Source: Eubacteriales bacterium
GTDB taxonomy: Bacteria; Bacillota; Clostridia; Lachnospirales; Lachnospiraceae
Assembly (NCBI GenBank): GCA_030533235.1
Contig: JAUNJN010000004.1
Coordinates: forward strand, 19,670 to 83,669
DNA: 64,000 nucleotides
Direction: 5' to 3'
Shown: positions 9,276 to 18,290 of the stretch, one piece after another
Layout: each line of letters starts with the position of its first letter
Position numbering within the stretch: position 1 is the first letter of the stretch
The notes under the pieces: generated by a model
What the model saw: only the letters and a program-made list of their open reading frames with translations
Databases searched by the model: none
Told to the model about the DNA's origin: nothing
Position numbers and translations under genes: made by a program

Positions 9276-11126
9276 TCAATCAATCAAACGATTCTTCGCC
9301 GCAATTTTTTCCGCTAAATCATTCAGATAAACCCATCGTTCCATTTTATTATCAAGCTCCTTCGAAAGTCGTTCCTGCTCCTCAAGAAGTTCCTTCAGCT
9401 TGACACTGTTTGTCGCATTTGCCTCCATACTTTGAGAAATCTTCTCCAACGCTTGTTCCAAACACTCAATATCGGCATCAATCGTATCATACTCCCGTTG
9501 TTCATTATACGAAAACTTCAGTTTCTCATTTGGGTTCTGCGTTTTCCATGATTTGCCTGCGTTCCTTTCTGCTTTCGCATACACCTTATCCTTTCGAGCA
9601 CTCCAGGCAATAAGCGAACCATCCCTGTTATATTTGTCCGGATATCTCTCCGCACGTTCAATAAGATAATCCGAATAATTTCCCTCATAACGACAAATCT
9701 GTCCGTCGCCTTCAAATGCAAATATTCGATTTACAACACGGTCAAGAAAATAACGATCGTGTGATACAATCATTAGAATCCCACGGAACTGATCCAAGTA
9801 ATCTTCCAGAACATTTAACGTATGAATATCCAAATCATTTGTCGGCTCATCAAAAATAAGTACATTCGGTGCCTGCATCAGAATACGCATCAAAAATAAT
9901 CTGCGTCGTTCACCGCCGGATAGTTTCCCAATTTTGGACCACTGCAATGTCCCATCAAACAGAAATCGTTCCATCAATGCCGAAGCCGTAATCTTACCGT
10001 CTTCCGTCTGTATATAATCCGCAACCTCCCGTACATAATCAATGGCCTTCATTTCCTCATCCATGTGCACATTTGTCTGCGCAAAATAACCGATTCGAAT
10101 CGTTTCGCCAATTTCAATCACACCCTGATCCGGTAAAATATCGCCAACAATCATCTTAAGAAGGGTACTTTTTCCGCTACCGTTTGAACCAACAATACCA
10201 ATTCTGTCATCTCGCAAAAAATGATAAGAAAAATCCGATACAATTACACGATTCCCAAATCTTTTAGAAAGATGGGAAAGCTCAATTGTTTTACCTCCCA
10301 TACGCGAAGCAACCGAGGACATCATAACCGTTTCCTCGGCAACCGGACCTGCGATATTCATCAGCTCTTCAATACGCTGTATATGTGCTTTTTGTTTCGT
10401 CGAGCGTGCGCGTGCTCCTCGTCCGAGCCACGCCAGCTCCTTACGCAATATATTTTGTCGCTTCTTTTCTGCAGAAACCGCTTTATTTCTTTGCTTCAGC
10501 TTTTGACCGACATATTCTGCATATGTACCAATATAACTATATATCTGTCCTCGTTCGACCTCAACAATACGGTCCACCACCCGGTCAAGGAAATAACGAT
10601 CATGTGTAACCATAACAACCGCACCCTTATAGGATAAGAGATAGTCCTCCAACCATCTGCTCATCTCATGATCCAAATGGTTTGTCGGCTCATCCAAAAC
10701 AAGCAAATCCACCGGGAGCAATAATGCATTTACAAGTGCAACCCGTTTTTGCTCTCCACCGGACATATGCGAAATCGGAAATACATAATCCGTAATTCCA
10801 AGCCTGCCAAGCATCGCTTTTGCCTCTGCCACAAGGCTTGCATCCTTGCAGTCAAGTTTCTGCATTACCGCATCAAGTACCGTTTGCTCATCAGAAAATA
10901 CCGGCGTCTGTTTCAGATACGCAACCTTTGCATAATTTGCCATGACGAGCTCGCCCTCATCCGGTGCCTCCTCTCCTGTAATCATCTTAAGGAGCGTGCT
11001 CTTACCCATACCGTTAGCACCGATGACACCAACCTTTTCTCCCTCCTGCACATGAAATGAAGCCCTGTCAAAAAGCATCCGGTCTGTATATGATTTTGAA
11101 AAATTGTTCATTGTAAGTAAATTCAT
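9276..11126 (-). CDS. ABC-F family ATPase (YfmR/Uup-like)
   Basis: A 616-residue ABC-F protein. Domain 1 has GANGMGKST, MSGGEQKRV and LLVLDEPTNHLD; domain 2 has GSNGSGKST, LSGGERRRL and VLIFDEPTNDLD. An additional C-terminal charged coiled coil (about 545-616) is the Uup-type extension, known to bind nucleic acid in Uup. Family members YfmR and Uup help ribosomes over difficult peptide bonds alongside EF-P. It begins two bases after the stop of the GGDEF/EAL gene, so the two are translationally coupled, an unexplained pairing of ribosome rescue with second-messenger signalling. Confidence 0.88.
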   Translation of the reverse strand: MNLLTMNNFSKSYTDRMLFDRASFHVQEGEKVGVIGANGMGKSTLLKMITGEEAPDEGELVMANYAKVAYLKQTPVFSDEQTVLDAVMQKLDCKDASLVAEAKAMLGRLGITDYVFPISHMSGGEQKRVALVNALLLPVDLLVLDEPTNHLDHEMSRWLEDYLLSYKGAVVMVTHDRYFLDRVVDRIVEVERGQIYSYIGTYAEYVGQKLKQRNKAVSAEKKRQNILRKELAWLGRGARARSTKQKAHIQRIEELMNIAGPVAEETVMMSSVASRMGGKTIELSHLSKRFGNRVIVSDFSYHFLRDDRIGIVGSNGSGKSTLLKMIVGDILPDQGVIEIGETIRIGYFAQTNVHMDEEMKAIDYVREVADYIQTEDGKITASALMERFLFDGTLQWSKIGKLSGGERRRLFLMRILMQAPNVLIFDEPTNDLDIHTLNVLEDYLDQFRGILMIVSHDRYFLDRVVNRIFAFEGDGQICRYEGNYSDYLIERAERYPDKYNRDGSLIAWSARKDKVYAKAERNAGKSWKTQNPNEKLKFSYNEQREYDTIDADIECLEQALEKISQSMEANATNSVKLKELLEEQERLSKELDNKMERWVYLNDLAEKIAAKNRLID

Positions 11127-11127
11127 A

Positions 11128-13872
11128 TTATCTTGCCTTTAACTGCATAATATCGATGCCCCATTCCGTTCGCAGCTGCTGATACCTTAATATTTCATCA
11201 ACAATCTTCGAGTCTAACATCGGTACAGGTTTTGGTTTTGGAGTAGCAATATAAAATCCCTGAAGCAAATCAACATTCAAGTGTATAGTTTCCCGAAGCT
11301 CTTCCGAAGACTTTACACCTTCTGCCAACACCATAATTCCGTTGTTGTGCGCAAACTCAATCACGCTTCGTACAAAATGCTGTTTATGCGGATTTTTGTC
11401 AATTTCGTGAATCAGCATCTGATCGATTTTCACATACTTTGGCATATACCGAAGCAGATTGTTAATATTGGAATAGCCGGCTCCGTAATCATCAAGCGCA
11501 ATTTCCAAGTGAACCAGTTGATCATTTTGTTTTAACTGATTTAATTTCTCATCGCTTAATTCGGATTCCTCTGTAATCTCCACTACAAGATTATTTGCGA
11601 ATCGATAGACCAAATCTTCAATATGATGAAAATCATCCTTTTTAAGCTGATGAGCAGGAAGCGAATTAATAAACATCTTACGGTCACCAAGTACATCCTT
11701 GTACATTTCCATCAAAGAAAGGACATTATTGAATGTTGCCTTTTCTACATCATATAATCTTCCCAGACAGGCTGCGCCTTGTATAATGTCAACTGCCGAA
11801 AGTGTAAGTTCTCCTTCACAACGCATAAGTGCTTCATATCCAAATACAGAGCCATCCCGCGCACACACAAGCGGCTGAAAATGATATGAAAATAAGTTTT
11901 CATTCAAAAGCTTGTTTACCTGTCCATTACGTGCGATATCCTCCTCTGACAGATTTGTCACATTTAACATAAGATTCCGTCGATCAGACTTTACATGGTT
12001 TTTCTTTGTAATCCCGCTATTAATCAAGTATTCCAACGAGTTTCCCATATTCATGCCGGCAGTCACCACACTGCTATGAATCCGGATTGGGGTAAAGCAA
12101 TCGTCCACAATAGACAAGCTGTTCAAACGTTCCTTCACATCTTGTACCAAAACCTCTGCTCGATAGTCTGATGAAGCCCCGCAAATCAACACCAGAAATT
12201 CATCGTTACACATCCTGCATAACAATTCATGCTCTGCAATGTTTTCCTGCAAAATACGAGACAATAAAACAATCGCGCGATCTCCGGTCTCCCTTCCGTA
12301 CTTTGCATTTATATCCTTCAGGTCCTCTATATCCATCGACAACATAACAAGCGGAATTTGTTTGCTCTGACACTTTTCATACATTACAGCACCTTTTTGT
12401 AAAAAGCCCTGATAATTGAACAAACCGGTTAGCGCATCTCGAATCTGCGTAGCCTTCATCTTTTCAATCAGCTGCTGCATTGCAAGCTGTCGATAACACG
12501 CTTCCATCCCCTGCATAACACTCTTCATCCAAATACGATACGTTTCCGTATAACGAAAATGTAACATATCATAGCTGACAACCGAATATCCAAAACATCT
12601 GTCGTTAAAATATAGCGGATTAAACACATATACCTCAGGCTTTTGCCTTTCTTCCAAAAGCTCCGGCAATAAGTACTTCGTTTCAAATGTATCATTCGCA
12701 CAAATCATACTCTTATAATCCTGTATGTCTTTTTCACAACGGATAACACGATACATTACATCCGAGTACCCTTTGCGAATTGCCTGCTCTCCTATAAAGG
12801 TATCAACGTTCGAATAGTGATTATTCAGGCATAAATGAAAGCTTTTAAACGGACGAATCTGGTATAAATATGACTGCACAACCTTATAGAAGCCTGAGAA
12901 TTCCGTCTGTGAAAGGATATCCTCCGTAATATGGTTAAAATCCGAATAATAGCTTTGATCGGAATGAACGGTTGTCCATTCATCCCGGAGATTCTTCTTA
13001 ACATGAACATCGTATCCCGTACATCCGCAACTGCCACCGACAAATATCGGCACATCTTTCTCAAGCGTCGGCTCCGGCAATCCTTCCAATGCATTATGCA
13101 GCCACTGCATCGAATATGCACCGTATTTACCTGCCGGGATCTCCGCAGATGTAAGCGGGAACGGACTCATTTTCCCTTCATCAATTGACTCATATCCCGT
13201 AATCGCAATATCTTCCGGTATACGAATACCATGCTCCGTCAAATATGCAGCCGCACCAATTGCCATACAGTCATTTGCACACACCAATGCTCTTGGGAGC
13301 TTTGCTAAGGAAAGGATATGTTTTGCCGCACTTTTGCCGCTGTCATACCAGTAATTTCCATGAAAGATGCATTCCGGTCGTACGTTTAACGCATGCGCCT
13401 TCATGCTGTCCATAAATGCATCCAAACGTTGTATGGAATGCGGATGTCCTTTTTTTCCACCCAAAAAAACAATATCCTCATATCCGTGTACCTCAATCAT
13501 ATGATCAACCACTTTTCGCATTAGCGAATAATGGTCGAATTTTACAGATGGAAAATAAGGGTTGTCCAACTCTAAAACCAATACCGGACCATGAAATTTC
13601 TCATGAATACGTTCTAATAATTTTTCGCTGACACCCGGCACAAGAATTGTATCGGGCATAAAAAGAATAGCATCAAACATCTCATACGGAACAAGCTCAT
13701 ATATATTGGAATCTCCTATATTACGCAGCTCTGTCTCCTGATACTTCTGATACATCGAAAACAGACATACATCATAATCAAGCTCGTATGCCTGTTTCAA
13801 AAAATCCGTCAAAAAGTTTTTTTGTTTGTGTTCTTCTAATTGTGCAGATAAAACAGCAATCCTCTTTCGCAT
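11128..13872 (-). CDS. Cytosolic sugar-binding-type sensor with degenerate GGDEF and EAL domains
   Basis: A 914-residue protein without signal peptide or membrane segment. Residues 1-280 form a LacI-type periplasmic-binding fold (KRIAVLSAQLE, ALVCANDCMAIGAAAYL, PEDIAITGYES) but lack the LacI DNA-binding helix-turn-helix. A middle region of about 180 residues follows. From about 475 a GGDEF domain starts RDALTGLFN, but the active-site loop reads CNDEF, so diguanylate cyclase activity is unlikely. The C-terminal EAL domain keeps EALMR, EITEES, DDYGAGYSN, KIDQ, AEGV and QGF, so it is probably an active cyclic-di-GMP phosphodiesterase. Inference: a cytoplasmic sugar or similar ligand controls cyclic-di-GMP breakdown. 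A GGAGG site precedes the ATG. Confidence 0.85.
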   Translation of the reverse strand: MRKRIAVLSAQLEEHKQKNFLTDFLKQAYELDYDVCLFSMYQKYQETELRNIGDSNIYELVPYEMFDAILFMPDTILVPGVSEKLLERIHEKFHGPVLVLELDNPYFPSVKFDHYSLMRKVVDHMIEVHGYEDIVFLGGKKGHPHSIQRLDAFMDSMKAHALNVRPECIFHGNYWYDSGKSAAKHILSLAKLPRALVCANDCMAIGAAAYLTEHGIRIPEDIAITGYESIDEGKMSPFPLTSAEIPAGKYGAYSMQWLHNALEGLPEPTLEKDVPIFVGGSCGCTGYDVHVKKNLRDEWTTVHSDQSYYSDFNHITEDILSQTEFSGFYKVVQSYLYQIRPFKSFHLCLNNHYSNVDTFIGEQAIRKGYSDVMYRVIRCEKDIQDYKSMICANDTFETKYLLPELLEERQKPEVYVFNPLYFNDRCFGYSVVSYDMLHFRYTETYRIWMKSVMQGMEACYRQLAMQQLIEKMKATQIRDALTGLFNYQGFLQKGAVMYEKCQSKQIPLVMLSMDIEDLKDINAKYGRETGDRAIVLLSRILQENIAEHELLCRMCNDEFLVLICGASSDYRAEVLVQDVKERLNSLSIVDDCFTPIRIHSSVVTAGMNMGNSLEYLINSGITKKNHVKSDRRNLMLNVTNLSEEDIARNGQVNKLLNENLFSYHFQPLVCARDGSVFGYEALMRCEGELTLSAVDIIQGAACLGRLYDVEKATFNNVLSLMEMYKDVLGDRKMFINSLPAHQLKKDDFHHIEDLVYRFANNLVVEITEESELSDEKLNQLKQNDQLVHLEIALDDYGAGYSNINNLLRYMPKYVKIDQMLIHEIDKNPHKQHFVRSVIEFAHNNGIMVLAEGVKSSEELRETIHLNVDLLQGFYIATPKPKPVPMLDSKIVDEILRYQQLRTEWGIDIMQLKAR

Positions 13873-13966
13873 ATATGAGCCTCCGGTTATCGATAAAAAA
13901 TGCTATATATGCAAAATTATACTTCAAAAGCGTACTGAAATCAATAATTTCAAAGGAATCCGCACA

Positions 13967-14737
13967 CTAAGGTTTTTCTGTAAATTCAACGGCATGTTTC
14001 CGTTTCCAAATAGGGAACATATTTCGCTGACAGGCAATATTTTCACGCTCCCGTATGCTGATCGCACGAAAGAATCCGCGCCACATATCCGTATAACAGT
14101 CCTCATAATCCTCAGTCTTACGCAAGGTAGAAAATTCTTCATCGGTAAGATACCGAAGATACATCTGACCATCCTTCGGATGCACGCAGGCGGTCTTGCG
14201 GTTGTCATCAATAATCATCCAATGTTCTGATGGCATGCGGTCCGCAAAATGTCGTCCGACTAACATAATCACATCACTACGCGGTTCCAAGTGACATATA
14301 TATACTTCATTTTGCATAGATGTAAAGCGGGCAAATTCCAAAAAATGATGACTTTCATTTCCTACCTTACGTTTTAGCTCTATCATACGAATCACATGCG
14401 GATTGCCCAGCATCCGGCATACCGCATCCCCAACTGCAAATCCAACCCGAAGGAAATTGTAAATAATCTGCAATGCATCCTCCTGATCGGACAGGCTGGC
14501 GTAGTACACATGCACATAGGCATCCATCCCGATCTCACTCTTAATGGAACGAATCACCTTCTGAACCTTCTCCATGTCATAGGACACATGAATATATTCA
14601 TCAAACATCGAAGGCTGATAAATTGGTTCTCTTTGCACGCGAATCTTTTCATGACCATAAACAAGTGCCTGTTCCCATGCATCATATATGCAAGTCATCA
14701 TATCCTCAAACCGATCCCTGCAAGTAAATATCTTCAT
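13967..14737 (-). CDS. TIGR03915-type putative DNA repair protein, partner of the radical SAM protein
   Basis: A 256-residue protein, predicted soluble. The wording (start MKIFTCRDRFEDMMTCIYDA, central FLEFARF, LVGRHFADRMPSEHWMIIDD, then RKTEDYEDCYTDMWRGFF) fits the TIGR03915/DUF4130 family, thought to act in DNA metabolism. In other bacteria this domain is found next to TIGR03916 radical SAM proteins or fused to uracil-DNA-glycosylase-like domains. Here it starts 22 bases after the radical SAM gene and shares its SOS-box promoter. Its biochemical activity is not established. About 94 bases separate it from the next gene, which may be independent. Confidence 0.8.
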   Translation of the reverse strand: MKIFTCRDRFEDMMTCIYDAWEQALVYGHEKIRVQREPIYQPSMFDEYIHVSYDMEKVQKVIRSIKSEIGMDAYVHVYYASLSDQEDALQIIYNFLRVGFAVGDAVCRMLGNPHVIRMIELKRKVGNESHHFLEFARFTSMQNEVYICHLEPRSDVIMLVGRHFADRMPSEHWMIIDDNRKTACVHPKDGQMYLRYLTDEEFSTLRKTEDYEDCYTDMWRGFFRAISIRERENIACQRNMFPIWKRKHAVEFTEKP

Positions 14738-14759
14738 CGTTATTCCTCCATAAGCTTCC

Positions 14760-16238
14760 CTATGCTATTCCAAAATCCGCAAGAGACATCTGCTCATAGA
14801 CTTTGTCTGCATTGGCAACCTTCCAATTATTCGAATAATCAACACCAATCAACTGTCTTGTAATATACGCCTCCTCTATCGGTGTCCGATACATCTGTTT
14901 TCCATTACACGTAATGAAATAGTGCGCACGCTTTAATACAACTCCCATCTTTTTTAAGCTTGTAAAATCAAGACTTCCGTATCGTCTGGCATACATAATA
15001 CGTCCCGCGGATTTTGGACCGATCCCCGGTACGCGCAGCAGCATTTGATACTCCGCCGTCATAATTTCAAGCGGGAACAGCTCAATATGGCGCAGCGCCC
15101 ATTCACACTTCGGATCCAAGAGTTCATTGAAATTCGGTCGTTCCTCCGTCAGCAATTCATCCGCCTGAAACCCGTAAAATCGAAGCAGCCAATCTGCCTG
15201 ATACAACCTGTGCTCCCGTAAAAGAGGCGGGGCTGTCCCAAGTGCCGGAAGTGCCGCATCCTCATTCAGTGGAATATAGGCAGAATAAAACACGCGTTTT
15301 AAATCAAATCCGGTATACAACTGTTGCGTCGTCTGAAGCAACGTATAATCCGACTCTCCGGTCGCACCGATAATCATCTGTGTACTCTGTCCGGCAGGTG
15401 CAAAACTACGTTTCAGACTGCCAAGATCACGCGGTGCAAGCTCAAAGCCTCGGTTTGAAGTCATAAGATTCGTGTTTTTAACTGTATCACCCAAAAGATT
15501 TGTGCGTTTGCTGTCTCCCGTAAGTTTCTTCGTCTGTTCGGAAAAAATGCTGTTTGTAAGGTATTTATTTACATTGCTTCGTTCCATCAGACGTTCCTTG
15601 CCAATTGCCGTACGATGTGCCGCAATCGTATCCCGAACCTTCCCCATCGGATCTAAAATCGTGTGAAATGTCTTATTCGGCGCGAGCTTTTGTAAACTCT
15701 CTGCCGTGGGAAGTTCCAAATTAACACTCACGCGGTCGGCAAGATATCCCATCCTCGCCAAAAGCTCATCCGCTGCACCCGGTATCGTCTTAACATGAAT
15801 ATATCCGTTAAAATGATATTTGGTACGAAGCAACGTCAAAGTCTCACACATCTTTTCCATCGTATATGTCGGATTTTTCAAGATGCCGGAGCTAAGGAAT
15901 AGTCCCTCTATATAATTACGCTTATAAAACTCAACCGTCAGTGTGCAAATCTCCTCCGGGGTAAAGGTCACTCTCGGCACATCATTACTCGCACGATTTA
16001 TACAATACTTACAATCATATACACAATGGTTCGTCATCAAAATCTTCAGAAGTGAAATACACCGTCCATCTGCCGCAAAGCTATGACAGATTCCGGCAGC
16101 CGATGCATTGCCAAGCTCTCCCTTTTTTCCGCTCCGGCTCACACCGCTTGATGTACATGCCACGTCATATTTTGCCGCATCCGCCAAAATCTCAAGCTTC
16201 TCTGCAGTTGTATATTCCTTAATAATGCTACTTTCCAT
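14760..16238 (-). CDS. Radical SAM putative DNA modification/repair protein (TIGR03916-type)
   Basis: A 492-residue radical SAM protein. The iron-sulfur motif Cys72-x3-Cys76-x2-Cys79 (HCVYDCKYCINRAS) is intact, preceded by conserved cysteines at 51 and 60. Residues about 400-419, LLRVPGIGPKSAGRIMYARR, form a helix-hairpin-helix that would bind DNA non-specifically. Together with the small partner gene downstream this matches the TIGR03916/TIGR03915 pair annotated as putative DNA modification or repair. The reaction is unknown; lesion reversal by radical chemistry, as in spore photoproduct lyase, is an inference. The perfect SOS box in its promoter (16365-16378) supports a DNA-damage role. Confidence 0.85.
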   Translation of the reverse strand: MESSIIKEYTTAEKLEILADAAKYDVACTSSGVSRSGKKGELGNASAAGICHSFAADGRCISLLKILMTNHCVYDCKYCINRASNDVPRVTFTPEEICTLTVEFYKRNYIEGLFLSSGILKNPTYTMEKMCETLTLLRTKYHFNGYIHVKTIPGAADELLARMGYLADRVSVNLELPTAESLQKLAPNKTFHTILDPMGKVRDTIAAHRTAIGKERLMERSNVNKYLTNSIFSEQTKKLTGDSKRTNLLGDTVKNTNLMTSNRGFELAPRDLGSLKRSFAPAGQSTQMIIGATGESDYTLLQTTQQLYTGFDLKRVFYSAYIPLNEDAALPALGTAPPLLREHRLYQADWLLRFYGFQADELLTEERPNFNELLDPKCEWALRHIELFPLEIMTAEYQMLLRVPGIGPKSAGRIMYARRYGSLDFTSLKKMGVVLKRAHYFITCNGKQMYRTPIEEAYITRQLIGVDYSNNWKVANADKVYEQMSLADFGIA

Positions 16239-16321
16239 AATATCCTCTCTTACAAAACGTCAAATCAAAGTCCGTACTTTCAATCAAGAACCAGGTCCGC
16301 TCAAAAAACACAAAACCTGAA

Positions 16322-16354
16322 ACAAAAAATAAAAGCGCAAGCATCAGCCTACGC
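16322..16354 (-). terminator. Hairpin with T-rich tail at the start of the SOS transcript
   Basis: On the minus strand an 8-bp stem (GCGTAGGC/GCTTGCGC, two G-U pairs, TGAT loop, 16335-16354) is followed by TTTTATTTTTTG. It has the form of an intrinsic terminator for the thioesterase operon ending at 16412, yet it lies just downstream of the SOS promoter, so the repair transcript would begin with this hairpin. Confidence 0.6.
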
Positions 16355-16358
16355 TTTC

Positions 16359-16387
16359 ATTATACGAACATTTGTTCGAAATATCAA
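16359..16387 (-). promoter_or_regulatory. Promoter with perfect LexA/SOS box in the spacer
   Basis: Minus strand: -35 TTGATA (16382-16387), 17-base spacer, -10 TATAAT (16359-16364). The spacer contains the perfect palindrome CGAACAAATGTTCG (16365-16378), matching the Firmicutes LexA operator CGAACN4GTTCG. LexA bound here would block RNA polymerase. The promoter faces the radical SAM and TIGR03915 genes. Confidence 0.88.
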
Positions 16388-16411
16388 GTGCTAATTTTTA
16401 CATTTTCATTT

Positions 16412-16804
16412 TTAGAGATGAACCCCGCTTGTCGATACGACCGCAACCTGCGTTCCGAGCTCATCCGTAATCGAAATCTCGTAAAAGCAATTTCGTCTGC
16501 CATCCTTTAACAGACGACTTTCCGCATATAAGGTTTTCCCCTTTGGTGTCCCGAGATAGCTGATCTGGCTTACCGTTGTCACCGTTACAATGTCTTTTGT
16601 ATTTGTCGCTACCGCAAACGTAAAATCCGCAAGCGTGAAAATTGCACCGCCCATCACATGCCCGGTAGCATTTTCATGCCTCGTATCTGCCGTAAATGTA
16701 CACTTCGCATAATGATCACCTACTGCAAGAATGTCAATTCCCGTCGTCTCCATTGCAAAACGGTCCTTACAAAAATATTCCTTTGCATCTTCCAATGTCC
16801 ACAT
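16412..16804 (-). CDS. PaaI-type hotdog-fold thioesterase
   Basis: A 130-residue single hotdog domain. The segment HENATGHVMGGAIFTLADFTFAVA holds the characteristic HGG-like helix turn with Asp/Glu positions used by PaaI/YbdB-type acyl-CoA thioesterases. The start at 16804 (MWTLEDAKEYFCKDRFA) is preferred: AAAGGTG lies 8 bases before it, whereas the upstream ATG at 16822 has no such site. It begins 19 bases after the transporter stop, so it belongs to the arabinofuranosidase operon. The acyl-CoA substrate is unknown. Confidence 0.82.
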   Translation of the reverse strand: MWTLEDAKEYFCKDRFAMETTGIDILAVGDHYAKCTFTADTRHENATGHVMGGAIFTLADFTFAVATNTKDIVTVTTVSQISYLGTPKGKTLYAESRLLKDGRRNCFYEISITDELGTQVAVVSTSGVHL

Positions 16805-16823
16805 ATTTGCTACACCTTTCATT

Positions 16824-18290
16824 TTATTTTTTTCTGCCAAACATCACCGAAAATGCAAAGGCAAGAAACATAACCGCAACTGCCATCCAAGGAATCAAAT
16901 AAACAAGACCTTTGGATGCAAAAGTATCCCAATAACCTTTCAGATAAATTGCGATAATAATCATCGGCAACACATACGTCATATATCCACGTAACACCAT
17001 CGGGAATTTCTTCCCTTTTCCGGCATTTGCTTCCGCCGTAAAATTTTTGAAGCCCCAGCCTCGTTTTGAGGTACAAAACATCAAATAAATCAACGCTCCT
17101 ATCGGAAGAAAATTGTTGGATACAAGGAAATCCTCCAAATCCATAATTCCGGAGCCCGGTCCGAGCGGCTGTATGCCCGACAGTACATTAAATCCCAACA
17201 CACACGGCAACGATAAAACAATAATTGTAACCAAATTGACCGCAACCGCCTTTTTGCGTTCCCATCCCCACAAATCAATTGCAAACGAAATAATATTTTC
17301 AAATACTGCAGTTACTGTAGAAAGTGCAGCAAACGACATAAACAGGAAAAACAATGTTCCCCAAATACGTCCGCCTGCCATCTGCGTAAAAATATTCGGA
17401 AGCGTTACAAAAATAAGCTTCGGTCCGGAATCCGGATTAATTCCATAAGCGAAGCACGCAGGAATGATAATTAATCCCGCCGTAAGCGCAACAAACGTAT
17501 CCAAGATTGTAATTGTAGCGGTCTCTCCTGTAAGGGAACGTTCCTTGTCGAGGTAGCTCCCGAAAATTGCCATCGAGCCAATACCGATACTAAGTGTAAA
17601 GAACGCTTGTGACATCGCATCAAAAATAACATTTCCAAATCCGATGTCAAGCACCTTATCCACATCCGGTACCAGATAAAATTTCACGCCCTCCATCGCT
17701 CCCGGAAGCGTCAGTGAATGAACCGCCAAAACAACAATCAATGCGAGGAGCGAAATCATCATAATCTTTGTGATTTTTTCAACTCCGTTTTTCATACCGA
17801 GTGCGCAGATTCCAAAGGATATGATAATTGTTATGATTGTCCAAAGAAGCAACGTTCCCGGATTTCCCATCATAGTTCCGAATTTCTCATTGATTTCATC
17901 AACACTGTGAACCCGAGTTGTAAACTCACCGGTCGCACATCGGTAGCAATAATAAAGCATCCAGCCCGCAACGACCGTGTAAAACATCATAAGCAGATAA
18001 TTACCCGCCATACCGATAAGGCTGACCCTGTGCCACTTTGAGCCTTTCGGCTCCAATGCCCGAAATGAGGATGCACAGCTTTTTTTGCTCGCTCTTCCTA
18101 CCGCAAACTCACAAACCATAATCGGAAATCCGAGCAGCGCAAGGAAAATCAAGTAAATGATAATAAATAAAGCGCCTCCGTTTTTTCCGCACATATACGG
18201 AAACTTCCATACATTTCCAAGACCAACCGCACATCCGGCGGATACAAGAATAAACCCGAGTCTTGTTCCAAATTTTTCTCTTTCTTTCAT
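16824..18290 (-). CDS. Sodium-dependent transporter, SNF (NSS) family
   Basis: A 488-residue membrane protein of the neurotransmitter:sodium symporter family, with about 11-12 membrane helices. The N-terminal SAGCAVGLGNVWKFPYMCGK is the family signature, whose backbone and side chains form the Na+ and substrate sites in LeuT. TM6 contains ... FFTLSIGIGSMAIFGSYL. Known substrates are amino acids and amines. The start overlaps the arabinofuranosidase stop by four bases (ATGA), so translation is coupled. The link between an amino-acid-type symporter and a pentosidase is unexplained. Confidence 0.9.
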   Translation of the reverse strand: MKEREKFGTRLGFILVSAGCAVGLGNVWKFPYMCGKNGGALFIIIYLIFLALLGFPIMVCEFAVGRASKKSCASSFRALEPKGSKWHRVSLIGMAGNYLLMMFYTVVAGWMLYYCYRCATGEFTTRVHSVDEINEKFGTMMGNPGTLLLWTIITIIISFGICALGMKNGVEKITKIMMISLLALIVVLAVHSLTLPGAMEGVKFYLVPDVDKVLDIGFGNVIFDAMSQAFFTLSIGIGSMAIFGSYLDKERSLTGETATITILDTFVALTAGLIIIPACFAYGINPDSGPKLIFVTLPNIFTQMAGGRIWGTLFFLFMSFAALSTVTAVFENIISFAIDLWGWERKKAVAVNLVTIIVLSLPCVLGFNVLSGIQPLGPGSGIMDLEDFLVSNNFLPIGALIYLMFCTSKRGWGFKNFTAEANAGKGKKFPMVLRGYMTYVLPMIIIAIYLKGYWDTFASKGLVYLIPWMAVAVMFLAFAFSVMFGRKK

